Of a DNA stretch of 64,000 bases, positions 29,239 to 38,282 are shown piece by piece. Under the pieces are notes generated by a model. The model had not been told where the DNA came from. It did no database searches and saw only the letters and a list, made by a program, of their open reading frames with translations. The position numbers were made by a program, and so were the translations under genes. Every line of letters begins with the position of its first letter. Positions within the stretch are counted from its first letter, which is position 1. Source of the stretch: Seonamhaeicola maritimus (lineage in GTDB: Bacteria > Bacteroidota > Bacteroidia > Flavobacteriales > Flavobacteriaceae); contig NZ_VRKQ01000008.1 of assembly GCF_008056315.1 (NCBI RefSeq), positions 496,001-560,000 on the forward strand. Reading direction: 5' to 3'.

Positions 29239-30495
29239 TTATTTTAAAATCTCTTTTCTTTTATATATGAAGTAAAACAAGCCTCCCAAAATAAATGAAT
29301 CCACAAAATATGCGCCTGTTAATTGAAATATTTCTAAATATGTTAAAAGGGCTATTGTTGAACTTAAAATCCAACTAATAAGGGCCGAAGATTCCCATTT
29401 GGTAATATCTTTTAAAAGGTATTCCTGTTTTTTTACCCAAAAGAAATTAATAATATATATGGTAGAAATTGATGGAGCCAAAATTCCTAGAAATTCTAAA
29501 AATTCGAAAAGGTAATCTGAAAACCCAAGAATAGATAAGGTTGTTCCTATAATACTGGCTACTATAGACATTTTTTTAAAAGACCATTTTTGTTTAATGG
29601 TTGAAAATGTTAAGACAGCAGAGTACAAGTTTGTGGCGTTTGTAACCCAAGTGGATATAAACAACAAAATTATGGCAGGAATTACCAAGTTAATTTCTCT
29701 CATGATTTTAATTATATCAACTTCACCCGTTTGTAAAGATGGTATGGCACTAAAAGTTAGTGCAACAGGAAAACCTATGGTGATGCCTAAGACAGCTATT
29801 AAACTGTGTCTGTCATTTTTTATGAATCTGGAGAAATCTGCCATTAATACGGGGAAAAGAATGGCAGAACCAACTAATATTGAGGTGGCATCAAACAAAG
29901 TCATGTTAGAATCTTGGTTATGATTATGAAATAGCTTTTGAAGCGATTCTAGTTCTCCAATGGATTTGTAAACTACAAATCCTAAAAATAAAGTTAGTAT
30001 TGGTATGACTATGTTGGCCAACTTCTCTAAACTTTTAATTCCGAAAATCGTAGTGATTGTTATAAATAAGCTTGCTAAAATAATGATTGCCCACTTAGAA
30101 ATTGTTATTTCAAATGCATCGAATGCGGCATCTTTTATTGCTATAGCTAATAATTCCAAAGCCACGGAAAACCATCCTATTAAAGTGATTCCGAAAATAG
30201 TATTTACAACTTTAGCTCCGTTTTCACCAAAACTAAAATGTAATATCATATACGTTGATAATCTTGAACGGTTACCTATCACAGTTGTTGCCATACACAT
30301 AAGCGTTAAAACAAGTGTTGCAATACCAAAAGCTACTAATGCATTTTTTAAACCTAGGTTCAAGGCAATTTCAGAACCTAGATAAAGTGTTGGAAGTGAT
30401 AGTCCTGTACCTGCAATAATTAGTGCTATTAGCCATCCGGAAGTAAAGTCTTTAGGTTGAACCTTAGTATTTGTATATTGGTTGGATGGCTCCAT
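29239..30495 (-). CDS. NCS1-family permease (cytosine/purine permease-like)
   Basis: Inner membrane symporter with about 12 membrane helices in 418 residues. The N-terminus (VQPKDFTSGWLIALIIAGTG) and the segment DFSRFIKNDRHSLIAVLGITIGF resemble CodB and other nucleobase-cation-symport-1 members. NCS1 proteins carry nucleobases, hydantoins, allantoin or related small amides. Placed 6 bases after the M29-like gene and 9 bases before rocD, it probably brings in the compound that feeds arginase, so the true substrate may be a guanidino compound or an arginine derivative; that is inference from position. Confidence 0.8.
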   Translation of the reverse strand: MEPSNQYTNTKVQPKDFTSGWLIALIIAGTGLSLPTLYLGSEIALNLGLKNALVAFGIATLVLTLMCMATTVIGNRSRLSTYMILHFSFGENGAKVVNTIFGITLIGWFSVALELLAIAIKDAAFDAFEITISKWAIIILASLFITITTIFGIKSLEKLANIVIPILTLFLGFVVYKSIGELESLQKLFHNHNQDSNMTLFDATSILVGSAILFPVLMADFSRFIKNDRHSLIAVLGITIGFPVALTFSAIPSLQTGEVDIIKIMREINLVIPAIILLFISTWVTNATNLYSAVLTFSTIKQKWSFKKMSIVASIIGTTLSILGFSDYLFEFLEFLGILAPSISTIYIINFFWVKKQEYLLKDITKWESSALISWILSSTIALLTYLEIFQLTGAYFVDSFILGGLFYFIYKRKEILK

Positions 30496-30501
30496 GATTT
30501 A

Positions 30502-31551
30502 TTAGTTATTAAGTAATTTTTCGGCCAATGGTTTAAGTATCGGGTGACATACCTCACCATTGTCAACAATTTGTATGTCGTCTAAAAAGATACTTACTTT
30601 TTCAACAACGCCATCAAAATGTGATTTCGCAGGTTGACCGTATGGGGGCATGTCCATTGGACTAGTATGTCCAAATCCAAAATCAACACCTCCCCAAATG
30701 CGTTCATCTTCAACTATTTCACCACTTAAAGCTCTAACTCCTGGATTGAATCCAAACATATTATGTGAAATTTTATACATATTTGGGTCATGAAATGATG
30801 CTATATAACTTTTGAAATTTTCTGCTTCTTCACCGCCATTTATGGTTTCAATAGTACCATTTTTCATTTTAAACTCTACAGAGTTTTTAGTATCATAAAC
30901 ATTGGTGTTCATTAACAAATCAAATACAATGGTGCCGTTCATACTACCTGTTTTTGGCACTACATTAACATAACCAGGGGCTGTTCCAAAAATGGGCTTA
31001 GAGTAATCTCCACTATCAATGTCAAACATATAATTTGCATCTGTTTCGTATGATACGTCTGTGCCATTATCACTAACAATTCTAATAGTTTTTGATTTTT
31101 CAGTCATTGCTTTCACTTTTAAAAGAAAGCTATTTAACACATCAACATCAAAACCTACAAAAGTTCTCATTAAAGATTGAACAGAAGAATTGCCTAATAC
31201 CAAGTATCTTAATTTTTTGTTTTTTGAAAAAGCTGTTTCCCAAATATGAGAATAAAGCATAACTGATGAGCCAATTTCTATCCAAGCATCTACTTTACAG
31301 AGTGCTGCTGTTAGGGCTTTTGCAGGTAAATCAATTTCGCCAGCATGTCCATCATGTGCTGCCTTTGGGGTCCATAATATTAAAGGTTTTCCTCCAACCG
31401 AAAATACCGCCTCTGCCAAGGCGTCCGCCAAATCTCTATCAGAACCAGAATCTCCTGTAATAGCAATTGTTTCACCAGGTTTAACCTGAAACATATCTTC
31501 AATTAAGACTTTAGATATTTTTGTGTGTTCTAAAAAATAATCAGCTATCAT
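30502..31551 (-). CDS. M29 aminopeptidase-like protein
   Basis: 349 residues, predicted cytoplasmic (no signal peptide). The N-terminal part (MFQVKPGETIAITGDSGSD) and C-terminal part (MFGFNPGVRALSGEIVEDER then KSHFDGVV) follow the pattern of aminopeptidase T/PepS (M29), including the acidic and histidine positions near the end that bind metal in that family. The same fold includes NicX, the dihydroxypyridine ring-opening dioxygenase, so the reaction is open: release of an N-terminal residue or cleavage of a small ring or amide. Second gene of the five-gene run, 74 bases after the receptor gene. Confidence 0.65.
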   Translation of the reverse strand: MIADYFLEHTKISKVLIEDMFQVKPGETIAITGDSGSDRDLADALAEAVFSVGGKPLILWTPKAAHDGHAGEIDLPAKALTAALCKVDAWIEIGSSVMLYSHIWETAFSKNKKLRYLVLGNSSVQSLMRTFVGFDVDVLNSFLLKVKAMTEKSKTIRIVSDNGTDVSYETDANYMFDIDSGDYSKPIFGTAPGYVNVVPKTGSMNGTIVFDLLMNTNVYDTKNSVEFKMKNGTIETINGGEEAENFKSYIASFHDPNMYKISHNMFGFNPGVRALSGEIVEDERIWGGVDFGFGHTSPMDMPPYGQPAKSHFDGVVEKVSIFLDDIQIVDNGEVCHPILKPLAEKLLNN

Positions 31552-31625
31552 ACTATTAATTGTTTGTTTAATGAAAGAACCAGGATTCCATTTGGTTTAT
31601 GCACCGCATTAAATAGGGTTTTATA

Positions 31626-33980
31626 TTAAAATTTTAATGCCAGTGAAGTGCCAATTGCTAATGGTTGACCTCTCCATGCTACATCATCAGGACTTCCTAC
31701 AAATTCCCCTGGTGAAAATTCTTGGTAGTATTGTTTGTCGGTTAAATTTTTACCCCAAACATCAAGTCTCCAATTTTTAAATGAAAAACCCATTCTAGCA
31801 TTTAATAGTGCATAGGCATCTGTAGTATGCTCAGTTCTATTACTTTCATGCCAATATGTTTTTCCAGTTCTGTCTAGATTTAGGAATCCATTAAATTTCA
31901 AGTCGTCTGTAATATTGAACGATGATTCTAAACCAATTCCAAAAGTACTTACAGGAACAAAAGGAACTTTATTTCCATTATAATTAGAGTTATCTGTAGT
32001 ATTTCCGTTTGTACCACCAGTTGTTCCACCATCAATAATTTCTGCATCTGATATACCAAAGCTTGCAAATACATCTAAATAGTTTGATAACCTTGCTCGA
32101 GTATCTAATTCAAATCCAAATACCTTTGTTTCTTTATAATTATATACACCAGCAATAAAAGTGTTTAGGTCTAAAATATACTGTTGTTGATTATCTAATT
32201 TAGAACTAAAAATAGAGCCGTTGAAAATAAAGCGGTTTTCCCATGTAGTGGTCTTAAATCCAAATTCATAATTATCAGATGTTTCATCATCAAAACTTCT
32301 GTTGAAAAGGTCCGTAGCATCAGCATTAAATCCACCATTTCTATAGCCTCTACCATAGTTTGCATAGAACAATACATTTTTTGATGGCTCGTATGATAAG
32401 GAAATTTTAGGTTGAAACTCATTATTATCTCTGTCGGATTTTGTTACAAATAAAAAATCTTCTTGATTGAATTTGTCAATATCATATCTAAAGCCAGCTG
32501 ATGCGGTAAGTTTGTCCGAGAGTTTATAGTCAGCAAATCCAAATAAGGCAATGGTCTTGGTTTCATTTATAAAATCGGCTACATCGTATTCTGCTGGTCC
32601 AAATTCAGCATCTACTCCTTCAGTGCCGTTTTGATAAATATCCTTTTCAATTTTTTGATAAAAACCACCAAAGCTCCAATCAAAATTAGTGTCTGAATTG
32701 GTGTTGTTGATTCTAATTTCTTGATTAAATGTTTTTGTAATAGCTTCTTCTCCTTGAGTGAATATATCCAAATCAATAAAATCTAAATCACCAAATGTTG
32801 ATCTTTCTACTTTATTTAATGAAGTAATACTCTGTAGCTTAACTTTTCCTAATTTAAAATCCACTTTTAGGTTTCCATAGTTGTTTATCATATCAGACGT
32901 TCCTAAAACATCGGAAGCTATAATATTGTTTCCATCTTTTGGATTAGGATTAAGAATTCCACCTGGAAATTCACCCTCAAAACCAGTTGGATTTACAGAA
33001 TAATATGTAGCTCCGCCATCTAGTTTAAAATGCTGATAGGTAGCTGATAAAGTAATTCTATTAGATAAATTTGCTTTAATTTGACCTCTAATATTAATAT
33101 CTTTCATGAAATCAACATTTTCATTTAAAATGTCGTTTGTAAGTAGGCCATCAAAATTTTTGTATTGAGAAGAAAATCTATAAAACACCTTGTCTTTGGC
33201 TATAGCACCAGATGAAATAAACTGTGTTTGAAAACTACCACCATTACCCATTCCTAGTTTAATGCGATTAGAAGCTTTATTTGTTGGGTCTTTGGTGTAA
33301 ATATTAACTGCACCACCAATTGCATTTTTACCATATAAGGCACCTTGCGGACCTTTTACTACTTCTACCAAAGCCAAATCATATAACTCTTGGCTTAATA
33401 AACTAGGGTCTGGTATGGTAACACCATCAATAACGAAAGCCAAAGGAGCGTCTCCGCCTCTAACTTGAGGAATACCTCTTACAGTGATAAAGTTTAAACC
33501 TATGGCTTGAGCAGAATTGAACTTCAAGTTTGGAACTAATGTTGAAAAAGAACTTATATCTGTTATTCCGGCACTTTCAATGCCTTCAGCATTTAAAGCG
33601 GTTACCGATTCTGGTGTGGTTTGAATAGAGCCTGTACGTTTTCTGGCTTTACCAATAACTCCGGAAAAACCTTGAACAACAACTGTTTCTAAAGCTTCTG
33701 TATCTTCTTGTAGTACCACGTTAATAGATGATTGTTTATTTACAGTAATTTCTTGAGAGGTATAGCCTATAAAAGAAAATACTAAAACTGCATTATTGGA
33801 TGATACCGATATTTCGAAGTTACCATTAAAGTCAGATGTAGTTCCGTTAGAAGTTCCTTTTTCAATAATATTTGCCCCTGGAATTGCATTATTAACATCA
33901 GATACTTTTCCTGAAACAATTAAGTTTTGACTCCAGCCAAAAGCAGGAAGAAAAATCAATAAAAATAGAATGCGTTTCAT
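31626..33980 (-). CDS. TonB-dependent outer membrane receptor
   Basis: 784 residues: signal peptide (MKRILFLLIFLPAFGWSQ), carboxypeptidase-like regulatory domain (VSGKVSDVNNAIPGANIIEK, ~20-95), a TonB-box-like stretch (ETVVVQGF), plug domain (~110-230, with VRGIPQVRGGDAPLAFVIDG and VEVVKGPQGALYGKNAIGGA), then a 22-strand barrel ending IGTSLALKF. No SusD gene accompanies it, so it is not a polysaccharide-utilisation pair; it more likely imports a small molecule, peptide or siderophore-like compound. First gene of the run reaching arginase at 27047; an inverted repeat lies just upstream. Confidence 0.9.
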   Translation of the reverse strand: MKRILFLLIFLPAFGWSQNLIVSGKVSDVNNAIPGANIIEKGTSNGTTSDFNGNFEISVSSNNAVLVFSFIGYTSQEITVNKQSSINVVLQEDTEALETVVVQGFSGVIGKARKRTGSIQTTPESVTALNAEGIESAGITDISSFSTLVPNLKFNSAQAIGLNFITVRGIPQVRGGDAPLAFVIDGVTIPDPSLLSQELYDLALVEVVKGPQGALYGKNAIGGAVNIYTKDPTNKASNRIKLGMGNGGSFQTQFISSGAIAKDKVFYRFSSQYKNFDGLLTNDILNENVDFMKDINIRGQIKANLSNRITLSATYQHFKLDGGATYYSVNPTGFEGEFPGGILNPNPKDGNNIIASDVLGTSDMINNYGNLKVDFKLGKVKLQSITSLNKVERSTFGDLDFIDLDIFTQGEEAITKTFNQEIRINNTNSDTNFDWSFGGFYQKIEKDIYQNGTEGVDAEFGPAEYDVADFINETKTIALFGFADYKLSDKLTASAGFRYDIDKFNQEDFLFVTKSDRDNNEFQPKISLSYEPSKNVLFYANYGRGYRNGGFNADATDLFNRSFDDETSDNYEFGFKTTTWENRFIFNGSIFSSKLDNQQQYILDLNTFIAGVYNYKETKVFGFELDTRARLSNYLDVFASFGISDAEIIDGGTTGGTNGNTTDNSNYNGNKVPFVPVSTFGIGLESSFNITDDLKFNGFLNLDRTGKTYWHESNRTEHTTDAYALLNARMGFSFKNWRLDVWGKNLTDKQYYQEFSPGEFVGSPDDVAWRGQPLAIGTSLALKF

Positions 33981-33993
33981 TGTGTAATAGTTT

Positions 33994-34027
33994 TTTTTGT
34001 TACAGCGTAAAATTATAGTAACAAAAA
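33994..34027. promoter_or_regulatory. Inverted repeat, candidate operator
   Basis: TTTTTGTTAC (33994-34003) and GTAACAAAAA (34018-34027), perfect 10-bp arms with a 14-base spacer, in the 113-base gap between the TonB receptor operon and the divergent gene at 34094. Placement 14 bases from the receptor start codon fits a repressor or activator site. No clear TAnnTTTG box on either strand here; the rest of the gap is almost pure A/T. Confidence 0.45.
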
Positions 34028-34093
34028 TTTATTATCATTAATTTTAATTAATAATAATATTTTTAATAATTTTAATGTACAAATAATAATATT

Positions 34094-35326
34094 ATGAAAA
34101 AAATAGAAGATTATGCGTTGACTCTAACCTCTGAATTTTTCAAGCTTTTAATTGAAGATATTCATAATTCATTTTTAAAAAGACATAATCTTAAAAAGCT
34201 TCCGAAGAATTATCAATTATATGGTTATGGAGACTTTGATGAATCTAAACCTTCATTAAAGACAGATTTTGAGGATGTTGGAACAGAATTTATAAATGGA
34301 AAATATTTGTATGATAAAACACGGCAGGCGCATAAAGGAAGGCCCATTATAAAATTGAATAGATATTATAAGTCAATTGTTTTGTTGTATTTGGGTTATG
34401 ATAATATTAAGGAATTTTTTGACGCCCATAAAAAAGATTTAAGTATAACCAAAGAGCAATTGGCTTTACTTTATAATGAAGACAGCACTAAAACTTATTA
34501 TTATATTAGTTACTATTTTGGCGAGGATAATAGTCTATTAAAGGGTCAGACTATTATTTCTGAAGGATTTAGAAAGATTCAACATACCTATGTATATCCA
34601 CAAGACGACGGATCTTATAAAACACATTATAATTATGGGTCAATTGTAAGGCGTGAAGACACTTTACATATTAATACCAAGACATTGTTGGATGGTAAAC
34701 TAGTAGAAGGCGGTAGTGAAATTTATTATATAGGGCATAACGATCCCGCAAATACAAATTATTTAGTTGGCACATATTCAACATTTGATATTTATACGCA
34801 GCCAGTAGCAGGAAAAAGTATTTTTGAAAAATGTAGTACTAAGGAGGAAATGGAAGCACAGTCTAAAGACATCCATATCCCCGCTTATATAGCACAAGAA
34901 CTCAGAAATAGTAGAATTGTTGCTAAAAATATAGTGGCTAAACACTATCATGAATTATCTGCAGATGCACCTTATGCTGCTATCTATAAAAGAATACCTG
35001 GTGTTTATTTCTTTACTTTTATTACAAACACTGATAGTCAACAAGAATTGAAATTAGAAATTTCAAGTTCAGATTACAAAATGAAGTTATTAAACGAAGA
35101 GATATATTTAGAGGAAGATGATTTTAAACTTTTGAATAAAGGATCGATACTTCATTTTAGTTTTAAGTTTGCTGGATTAATTGTTTTAGATAGAGTGGAT
35201 GTTTACTTAAAAACATATTATTTAAACAACAATCAGAAATCTCAAGAAGGCGTGTTTAGTGGCGTTGATAATGAGAATAGGTTGGCGTGTGGCACCGTTC
35301 TTATGGAATTCAAAAGTGCTATATAG
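34094..35326 (+). CDS. Hypothetical protein, divergent from the arginine operon
   Basis: 410 residues, not recognised. No signal peptide, membrane helix or DNA-binding motif that I can see, so it is probably cytoplasmic. The N-terminal ~130 residues are helical and charged (KIEDYALTLTSEFFKLLIED, FFDAHKKDLSITKEQLALLY); the middle is rich in Tyr and beta-like sequence (TYYYISYYFGEDNSLLKG, TYVYPQDDGSYKTHYNYGS); and the C-terminal ~110 (KLEISSSDYKMKLLNEEIYL) also looks beta-rich. It shares an intergenic region and an inverted repeat with the TonB receptor, which may hint at a shared role. Confidence 0.6.
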   Translation: MKKIEDYALTLTSEFFKLLIEDIHNSFLKRHNLKKLPKNYQLYGYGDFDESKPSLKTDFEDVGTEFINGKYLYDKTRQAHKGRPIIKLNRYYKSIVLLYLGYDNIKEFFDAHKKDLSITKEQLALLYNEDSTKTYYYISYYFGEDNSLLKGQTIISEGFRKIQHTYVYPQDDGSYKTHYNYGSIVRREDTLHINTKTLLDGKLVEGGSEIYYIGHNDPANTNYLVGTYSTFDIYTQPVAGKSIFEKCSTKEEMEAQSKDIHIPAYIAQELRNSRIVAKNIVAKHYHELSADAPYAAIYKRIPGVYFFTFITNTDSQQELKLEISSSDYKMKLLNEEIYLEEDDFKLLNKGSILHFSFKFAGLIVLDRVDVYLKTYYLNNNQKSQEGVFSGVDNENRLACGTVLMEFKSAI

Positions 35327-35383
35327 TATTATTTAAAGTTTATTTTTTGTAAGTTGCTTCACGGTATTAAGACTACAATTTTC

Positions 35384-36109
35384 ATGTGTACTGTTACAAT
35401 TATTCCGAAAGGAAACAATGATTTTGTTTTAACTTCTAATAGAGACGAAGCACCTAATCGGGTTTCTTTATCTCCTGAGTTTTATAGTATTGAAGGTGTG
35501 AAAACGCTATTTCCTAAAGATGAATTATCTGATGGTACTTGGATAGGTGTAAGTGACAAAAACAGATTGATTTGTGTGTTAAATGGTGGATTTGTTATTC
35601 ATGAACGTAAGGCTGAATACAGAAAGAGTAGAGGCTTGGTTGCTAAGGATGTTTTGATTGCTGAGGATTTACTTGATTTAATAAAGGCTTATGATTTAGA
35701 AGATATTGAACCATTTACCATGGTAATTGCTGATTGGAATACAGATGTAAAGTTTTTTGAATTGGTTTGGGATGGTATTGATAAACACATTTCAGAATTG
35801 CCGCTAGAACCAAAGTTATGGTCATCTTCTACCTTGTATAATGAAGACATGAAAGCTGAACGCCAACAATGGTTTAAGGATTTTAAGATTAATAATGAAT
35901 TGAATGCGCATACTTTAATGCAATTTCATTCCCAGGCTGGAGGAGATAATACCGATTATGGCGTTATAATGGATAGACATTTTGTAAAAACTACGAGTAT
36001 TACCCAAGTTGAAAAACATGGTGATGATTTAGAAATGTCTTATGAAAACCTACAAGACGGAACCATAGCTAATAAAACCATTAGTTTACCTCAAAAAGTT
36101 AATGAATAA
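35384..36109 (+). CDS. NRDE/TANGO2 family protein
   Basis: 241 residues from the ATG at 35384, which gives MCTVTIIPKGNNDFVLTSNRDE: the conserved N-terminal Cys2 and NRDE signature. An upstream in-frame start at 35354 would bury Cys2, which heads the family and may be a nucleophile as in Ntn hydrolases. The eukaryotic relative TANGO2 is linked to heme trafficking; the bacterial role is unclear. Other segments: LICVLNGGFVIHER and WSSSTLYNEDMKAERQQWF. Overlaps the next gene by 8 bases, so they are translated together. Confidence 0.85.
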   Translation: MCTVTIIPKGNNDFVLTSNRDEAPNRVSLSPEFYSIEGVKTLFPKDELSDGTWIGVSDKNRLICVLNGGFVIHERKAEYRKSRGLVAKDVLIAEDLLDLIKAYDLEDIEPFTMVIADWNTDVKFFELVWDGIDKHISELPLEPKLWSSSTLYNEDMKAERQQWFKDFKINNELNAHTLMQFHSQAGGDNTDYGVIMDRHFVKTTSITQVEKHGDDLEMSYENLQDGTIANKTISLPQKVNE

Positions 36110-37094
36110 TACCGGAATTATTTTAACACTAGCGTATCCCGATACTATTGTTATGGTATCTGAGGAATGGTTTTCTCCTTTTTTACGCTATTTGGGCGTT
36201 GGTAAAAAGAATTATTTACGTGCAGGTCATGCCGCTTTGGTACTTATTGATAAGTCTACAGGTATTTTAGAATACCATGATTTTGGACGTTATATAACAC
36301 CAGAACCTACGGGACGCGTACGTGGAAGAGATACTGACAATGAACTGCATTTTCCCTTAAAAGCTGAGATTGAAAATGAAGAGATAAAAAACCTAAATGA
36401 TATTCTCGAGTTTTTAGGTACGCACCCTAAACTAACACATGGTGATGGAAAGTTGGTGGCCTCGGTTTGTAATGCAGTAGATTACAAAAAAGCTAGAGCT
36501 CATATAACTTTGATGCAGGAAAAGCATTTTATAAGGTATGCTGCTTTTATAAAAGACGCCTGTAATTGTGCCCGTTTTGTGACTGATAGTTTAATTGCTT
36601 CTGTTACTGATAAGACTATTAAAAAACGACTTGTAAAATCTAAGTGGTTTACACCTAGCACCGTTGGCAACGTATTGTTAGCTGATACTGAAAATCAGGT
36701 TTATGAGGTGTCTGAAACTGGAGTAATTTCTGAGTTTACAGGCTCGCAAAAAAGTGAAAACTTACGATGCTTTTTAGATAAACTCAAAGAGCATAAAGTT
36801 AATTTGGTAGGCACTTTAGAGCCGAAGCACAATGATGAAGTTCATGAAAAGGGCCAGTGGTTATCTGGAATTGCTGCAGGAGCTTGGTTTGAGTTACACC
36901 AAACAGAAAATGAATTGGAATATCGTTTTAGGCGTTTGTCTCCTTATGGTAATATTGATGTAGATACTATATTTAGAGTTGAAGATAACGGGTTTGTTTA
37001 TAAAGAAACCTTTCAGTTTGTGCATTATTCCAATTGCAAATTCTTTCATGTAAAACAGAATGAAAGGGTTTTTAGGTTTGAAAGAAAAGCCTAG
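36102..37094 (+). CDS. DUF6695 family protein
   Basis: 330 residues, a flavobacterial family without known function (I recognise it as DUF6695). The N-terminus (GIILTLAYPDTIVMVSEEWF, then RAGHAALVLID and DFGRYITPEPTGRVRGRDTD) resembles papain-like amidase folds, with Cys and His positions later in CNCARFVTDSLIA; that is suggestive only. The C-terminal ~90 residues (GAWFELHQTENELEYRFRRL) may form a separate beta domain. Coupled to the NRDE gene by overlap. Confidence 0.7.
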   Translation: MNNTGIILTLAYPDTIVMVSEEWFSPFLRYLGVGKKNYLRAGHAALVLIDKSTGILEYHDFGRYITPEPTGRVRGRDTDNELHFPLKAEIENEEIKNLNDILEFLGTHPKLTHGDGKLVASVCNAVDYKKARAHITLMQEKHFIRYAAFIKDACNCARFVTDSLIASVTDKTIKKRLVKSKWFTPSTVGNVLLADTENQVYEVSETGVISEFTGSQKSENLRCFLDKLKEHKVNLVGTLEPKHNDEVHEKGQWLSGIAAGAWFELHQTENELEYRFRRLSPYGNIDVDTIFRVEDNGFVYKETFQFVHYSNCKFFHVKQNERVFRFERKA

Positions 37095-37158
37095 AGTATT
37101 TGTCCTTCTTAAAAGCAAGATATTTAGAAGTAAACCCCATTAGTTTTATTAATACTAT

Positions 37159-37194
37159 CCTTAAGATTCCAATCTTTAAGGTTTTTATTTTTAC
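37159..37194 (+). terminator. Intrinsic terminator after the NRDE-DUF6695 pair
   Basis: Stem CCTTAAGATT / AATCTT(t)AAGG with a one-base bulge, followed by TTTTTATTTTT, 64 bases after the DUF6695 stop. Confidence 0.7.
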
Positions 37195-37260
37195 TTGATT
37201 CTGAAATGACCGGTAAATTGCTTAAGTTATTTATGTAAAATGATGAATGTCATAGGATTA

Positions 37261-37268
37261 TATTTTTG
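37261..37268 (+). promoter_or_regulatory. Possible -7 box for the C_GCAxxG gene
   Basis: TATTTTTG, 38 bases before the ATG at 37307; no TTG at the right spacing. Confidence 0.3.
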
Positions 37269-37306
37269 TTGTTGGTAAATTTCTAAATTATAGAAACGGC
37301 TGTACG

Positions 37307-38149
37307 ATGAATTATGATGTTAAAAATATTGTAGATGGTCCTAAGGATGGTAAAAAGGTTTTTAGAAAGTTAGGAACTTGCTCACGTACTTTTTTTTATA
37401 TTTTAAATAGGGAATTTGGTTATCTCAAAGAACTTGAGGAACGTGCTTCAGACACCTTAGCAGGCGGAATAATGCAACAAGGGCACCAATGTGGTATGTT
37501 GTGGGGAGCTTCTTTAGCTGTTGGTGCAGAAGCGTATCGGAAATGCAAAGATCAAAATCAGGCTATAAAGGTTGCTATAAATGCAACACAAAAAGTAATG
37601 GTGTCATTTTCTAACCGAGAACACACTATTAATTGCAGAGAAATTACTCGTTGTAATTTTTCAAGTAAACTAAGTATGGCTAAATATTTTTTTTCAGGAA
37701 GATTTTTACATTGTTTTTATTTAGCTGAAAAGTGGGCGCCTGAAGCAGTGAAATCTGCCATGGATGGATTGTCCGGTATTCAAAAAAATGATTCTGAAAT
37801 GTGTATAAGTTGTGCTAGCGAAGTTGCTGAAAAAATGGGAGCAAGTAAAGAGGAGGTAGTAATGGTATCTGGTTTTGCAGGTGGGCTAGGTTTATGTGGA
37901 GCAGCATGTGGCGCATTAGCAGCAGCAGTTTGGATGAAATCTCTTAAATGGTGTAGGGAAGTTGCTAAAAAAACATCAATGACTAATCCTTATTCAAAGA
38001 ATTCTCTAGATATTTTTTATAAAGCAACAAACTCTAAGATTTTATGCTCTGAAATTATAGGAAGGGAATTTAAAAGTATTCAAGACCATACAAGTTTCAT
38101 AAAAAATGGCGGTTGTGAAAGGTTGATTGAAACCTTATCTAAATATTAA
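37307..38149 (+). CDS. C_GCAxxG_C_C family protein (putative redox protein)
   Basis: 280 residues, soluble. The second half has GFAGGLGLCGAACGALAAAVW, matching the CGAxxG core of the C_GCAxxG_C_C family (putative redox-active, Cys-rich). The first half has a related stretch, LAGGIMQQGHQCGMLWGASL, so the protein looks like an internal duplication with a diverged first copy. Further cysteines at MCISCASEVAEK and in LKWCREV. Family members are thought to bind metals or do thiol chemistry, but none is well characterised to my knowledge. Single gene, convergent with apaG across repeat copy c. Confidence 0.72.
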   Translation: MNYDVKNIVDGPKDGKKVFRKLGTCSRTFFYILNREFGYLKELEERASDTLAGGIMQQGHQCGMLWGASLAVGAEAYRKCKDQNQAIKVAINATQKVMVSFSNREHTINCREITRCNFSSKLSMAKYFFSGRFLHCFYLAEKWAPEAVKSAMDGLSGIQKNDSEMCISCASEVAEKMGASKEEVVMVSGFAGGLGLCGAACGALAAAVWMKSLKWCREVAKKTSMTNPYSKNSLDIFYKATNSKILCSEIIGREFKSIQDHTSFIKNGGCERLIETLSKY

Positions 38150-38201
38150 TAATTTCTAGACAAAAGTAAATTAATGAAATTTTAGACCGCAATTGACTTC
38201 C

Positions 38202-38282
38202 GCGTTAGGGATTGCAGCGGCATCCTTTTTTGAGTATCGAGAAAAAGATATAGCGAAAAGCCCGACCCGAAGGGTAACGCCC
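38202..38282 (-). repeat. Structured intergenic repeat, copy c
   Basis: 81 bp. On the minus strand it starts GGGCGTTACCC directly at the apaG stop codon and ends ATCCCTAACGC. Arm 1 is ACCC-ttc-GGGT, then CGGGCTTT, then arm 2 ATCTTTTT-ctcgatactc-AAAAAAGGAT. Because it follows apaG directly, it may also act as its 3' end. Confidence 0.8.

Noticed and set aside
29597-30385. Two plus-strand frames inside the NCS1 permease gene
   Set aside because: Antisense to membrane helices, which often gives spurious hydrophobic frames.
31626-33980. TonB receptor as part of a SusCD polysaccharide locus
   Set aside because: No SusD lipoprotein and no glycoside hydrolase next to it.
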